A stretch of DNA of 6,970 bases. Origin: an uncultured Actinomycetes bacterium (lineage in GTDB: Bacteria > Actinomycetota > Actinomycetes > Nanopelagicales > Nanopelagicaceae). Position 1 is the first letter of the stretch. The number at the start of each line of letters is the position of its first letter. Where the stretch lies: assembly GCA_903899145.1 (NCBI GenBank), contig CAIUHY010000071.1:1-6970 (forward strand), written 5' to 3'. The notes beneath the pieces were generated by a model, which worked only from the letters and a program-made list of their open reading frames with translations, had not been told where the DNA came from and ran no database searches. Shown here one piece after another: positions 5,812 through 6,970 of this stretch. Both the position numbers and the translations under genes were made by a program.

Positions 5812-6933
5812 TTAGGCGTGGGCGATCGTGCCTAACATCTTGTCGATAGTCACCATCGCAGCCTGAGCATCAGCATAATGTTTGCGAATATGGTCGGCTA
5901 CAATCGCAAAAATATACTGCTCTGATCCCACCATGACATAGCCCGCCATGCTAACAGTTGTGCTCAGCGTTCCTGTTTTAGCTTTAACTAATCCAACTGC
6001 ATTGGGTGCATCGGTAACAAAGCGGTCCTTGAGCGTTCCACTCACTCCCGCTAGCGGAAGACCATCATAAATAACTCGATATTGTGGATTATCACGGATC
6101 ACCATAAGCAAATTCGCAATTTGGCGAGTTGTTACACGCGTCTTATGAGAAAGCCCATTTCCATCTTCGATCACTAATCCATCAGAAGGAATATTATATT
6201 GGCCCATAACTTTTTCAAAAGCTGCTTGAATACCAGTTGTATCGTTACCAAATCCCATATTTACTGCCGCGGTGCGCGCTAGTCGATCTGCTAAAACGTT
6301 ATCACTCCATAACAAACAAAACTCAACGATATCTGAAAGCTTTGGCGAAGTAATATGTTCGATTGAACTAATTGCAAGTGACTTTCCAAGTGATGGTGAA
6401 GTGAGTTGCTTAAGATGAATACGAACTCTGCCACGATAATAGGAAACAAGCTTTTCTAGATCCTGTGTATAAACACCGCTATATTCCAAAGTCATATAGC
6501 GTAGTTTTGGATTTTGATTGAGCACTGCCTTTATGAGACTAGGTGAAAAAGATCGGTGGTACTTGTCAGCTTCAAATGCACTTGCAGTTATCCAAGGATC
6601 GCCTTCGCCAAGGACAACAAAATTATGTGGATTATTAGTTGAACTAATCGTTGTTGTGTAAGTTTTATCAGGACTAAAAGCATTAAGAACTGTTGTCATG
6701 GAGAATAGTTTGAGCAAGGAAGCAGGCGCTCTTCGTACATCGGCTGCATCAGAAAAAATTGTCTCTTTGGTGCTGGGGTCAATCAAAATAATTCCTGGGT
6801 GATTTAAGGCCGGGGATGATGCTAATTTTACAAAGTTAGCAGGCACAGTGAGCGCTTGCGCGGGGGTGCTCTGACTGAAAAAGATAAGTGAAGTGGATAC
6901 CACTGCAGATAACTTGATCAATTGATTGTGCAT
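5812..6933 (-). CDS. dacB: Exported D-alanyl-D-alanine carboxypeptidase/endopeptidase (PBP4 family, S13)
   Basis: This is a penicillin-binding protein that trims or cleaves peptidoglycan peptides outside the membrane. Residues 1-27 are a Sec signal peptide ending PAQA. The three active-site motifs are present: SxxK as SLLK (72-75, in RAPASLLKLF), SxN as SDN (210-212), and KTGT (319-322, in VKAKTGTLSTTVSMAGYV). IEDGNGLSHKTRVTTRQIANLL (255-276) is another clear PBP4 signature. The distance from SxxK to SxN is 138 residues, far less than in E. coli PBP4 or actinomadura R39 (around 240-250), so the inserted domains II/III are reduced; the total of 373 residues is also short for the family. The ATG at 6933-6931 is chosen because it gives a complete signal peptide. 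No SD is present, and a -10-like CATAAT lies 6 bases upstream, which would suit a leaderless transcript. dacB heads the gene run seen here. Confidence 0.93.
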   Translation of the reverse strand: MHNQLIKLSAVVSTSLIFFSQSTPAQALTVPANFVKLASSPALNHPGIILIDPSTKETIFSDAADVRRAPASLLKLFSMTTVLNAFSPDKTYTTTISSTNNPHNFVVLGEGDPWITASAFEADKYHRSFSPSLIKAVLNQNPKLRYMTLEYSGVYTQDLEKLVSYYRGRVRIHLKQLTSPSLGKSLAISSIEHITSPKLSDIVEFCLLWSDNVLADRLARTAAVNMGFGNDTTGIQAAFEKVMGQYNIPSDGLVIEDGNGLSHKTRVTTRQIANLLMVIRDNPQYRVIYDGLPLAGVSGTLKDRFVTDAPNAVGLVKAKTGTLSTTVSMAGYVMVGSEQYIFAIVADHIRKHYADAQAAMVTIDKMLGTIAHA

Positions 6934-6939
6934 AGTGGG

Positions 6940-6945
6940 ATTATG
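6940..6945 (-). promoter_or_regulatory. Possible -10 element of dacB (leaderless start)
   Basis: On the minus strand this reads CATAAT, five of six matches to TATAAT. It is followed by CCCACT and then the dacB ATG. Transcription starting about seven bases downstream would begin at the ATG itself, the leaderless layout common in Actinomycetota. The first base is C rather than the preferred T, and no good -35 is visible before the window ends, so this is only a candidate. Confidence 0.3.
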
Positions 6946-6970
6946 CCTTCATTGCCTGAGAATTTATGGA

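Noticed and set aside
6943..6970. Possible start of a divergent plus-strand gene (MPSLPENLW, running off the edge)
   Set aside because: Only nine codons are visible, with no convincing SD, and the ATG lies 9 bp from the dacB start inside its candidate -10. There is too little to call a gene, although a divergent gene such as ppa is known beside dacB in actinobacteria.

Overview
The window suggests a low-GC member of the Actinomycetota. The order D-Ala-D-Ala carboxypeptidase (dacB) - tilS - hpt - ftsH is an actinobacterial arrangement. The bulk base composition, however, is only around the low 40s % GC by eye, the coding is compact with ATGA-type overlaps, and several genes lack Shine-Dalgarno (SD) sequences. 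A streamlined freshwater actinobacterium of the acI/Nanopelagicales type is the best guess; this is inferred from gene order and composition, not proven.

All eight genes lie on the minus strand, so transcription runs from right to left. From the right edge they are: dacB (5812-6933, exported PBP4-type carboxypeptidase), ctaB (4892-5782, heme O synthase), an ABC ATPase (3993-4895) and its ABC-2 permease (3201-3992), an exported coiled-coil NlpC/P60 peptidoglycan hydrolase (1879-3111), tilS (925-1875, tRNA-Ile lysidine synthetase), hpt (330-881, hypoxanthine phosphoribosyltransferase), and the first 111 codons of ftsH (1-333), which runs off the left edge. Two junctions are ATGA overlaps (ctaB/ATPase and hpt/ftsH), one is TAAATG (ATPase/permease), and one is a 3-nt gap (NlpC/tilS). 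The only spaces of note are 89 bp before the NlpC gene, 43 bp between tilS and hpt, and 29 bp between dacB and ctaB. No gene-free stretch exceeds 300 bases. I see no tRNA, rRNA, CRISPR, insertion sequence or phage gene.

Functionally the cluster mixes cell-wall remodelling (DacB, NlpC/P60), respiratory cofactor synthesis (CtaB) with a translationally coupled ABC exporter, and a conserved block for tRNA modification, purine salvage and membrane proteolysis (TilS-Hpt-FtsH). Compared with the usual actinobacterial order, ctaB, the exporter pair and the hydrolase sit between dacB and tilS.

I do not see a clearly new biological system. The best leads are an abrupt roughly 63% GC island covering the 3' end of tilS and running into a perfect GC hairpin before hpt, the tight coupling of an exporter to ctaB, a palindrome plus direct repeats upstream of the NlpC gene, and Glu-for-Asp changes in the first CtaB motif.
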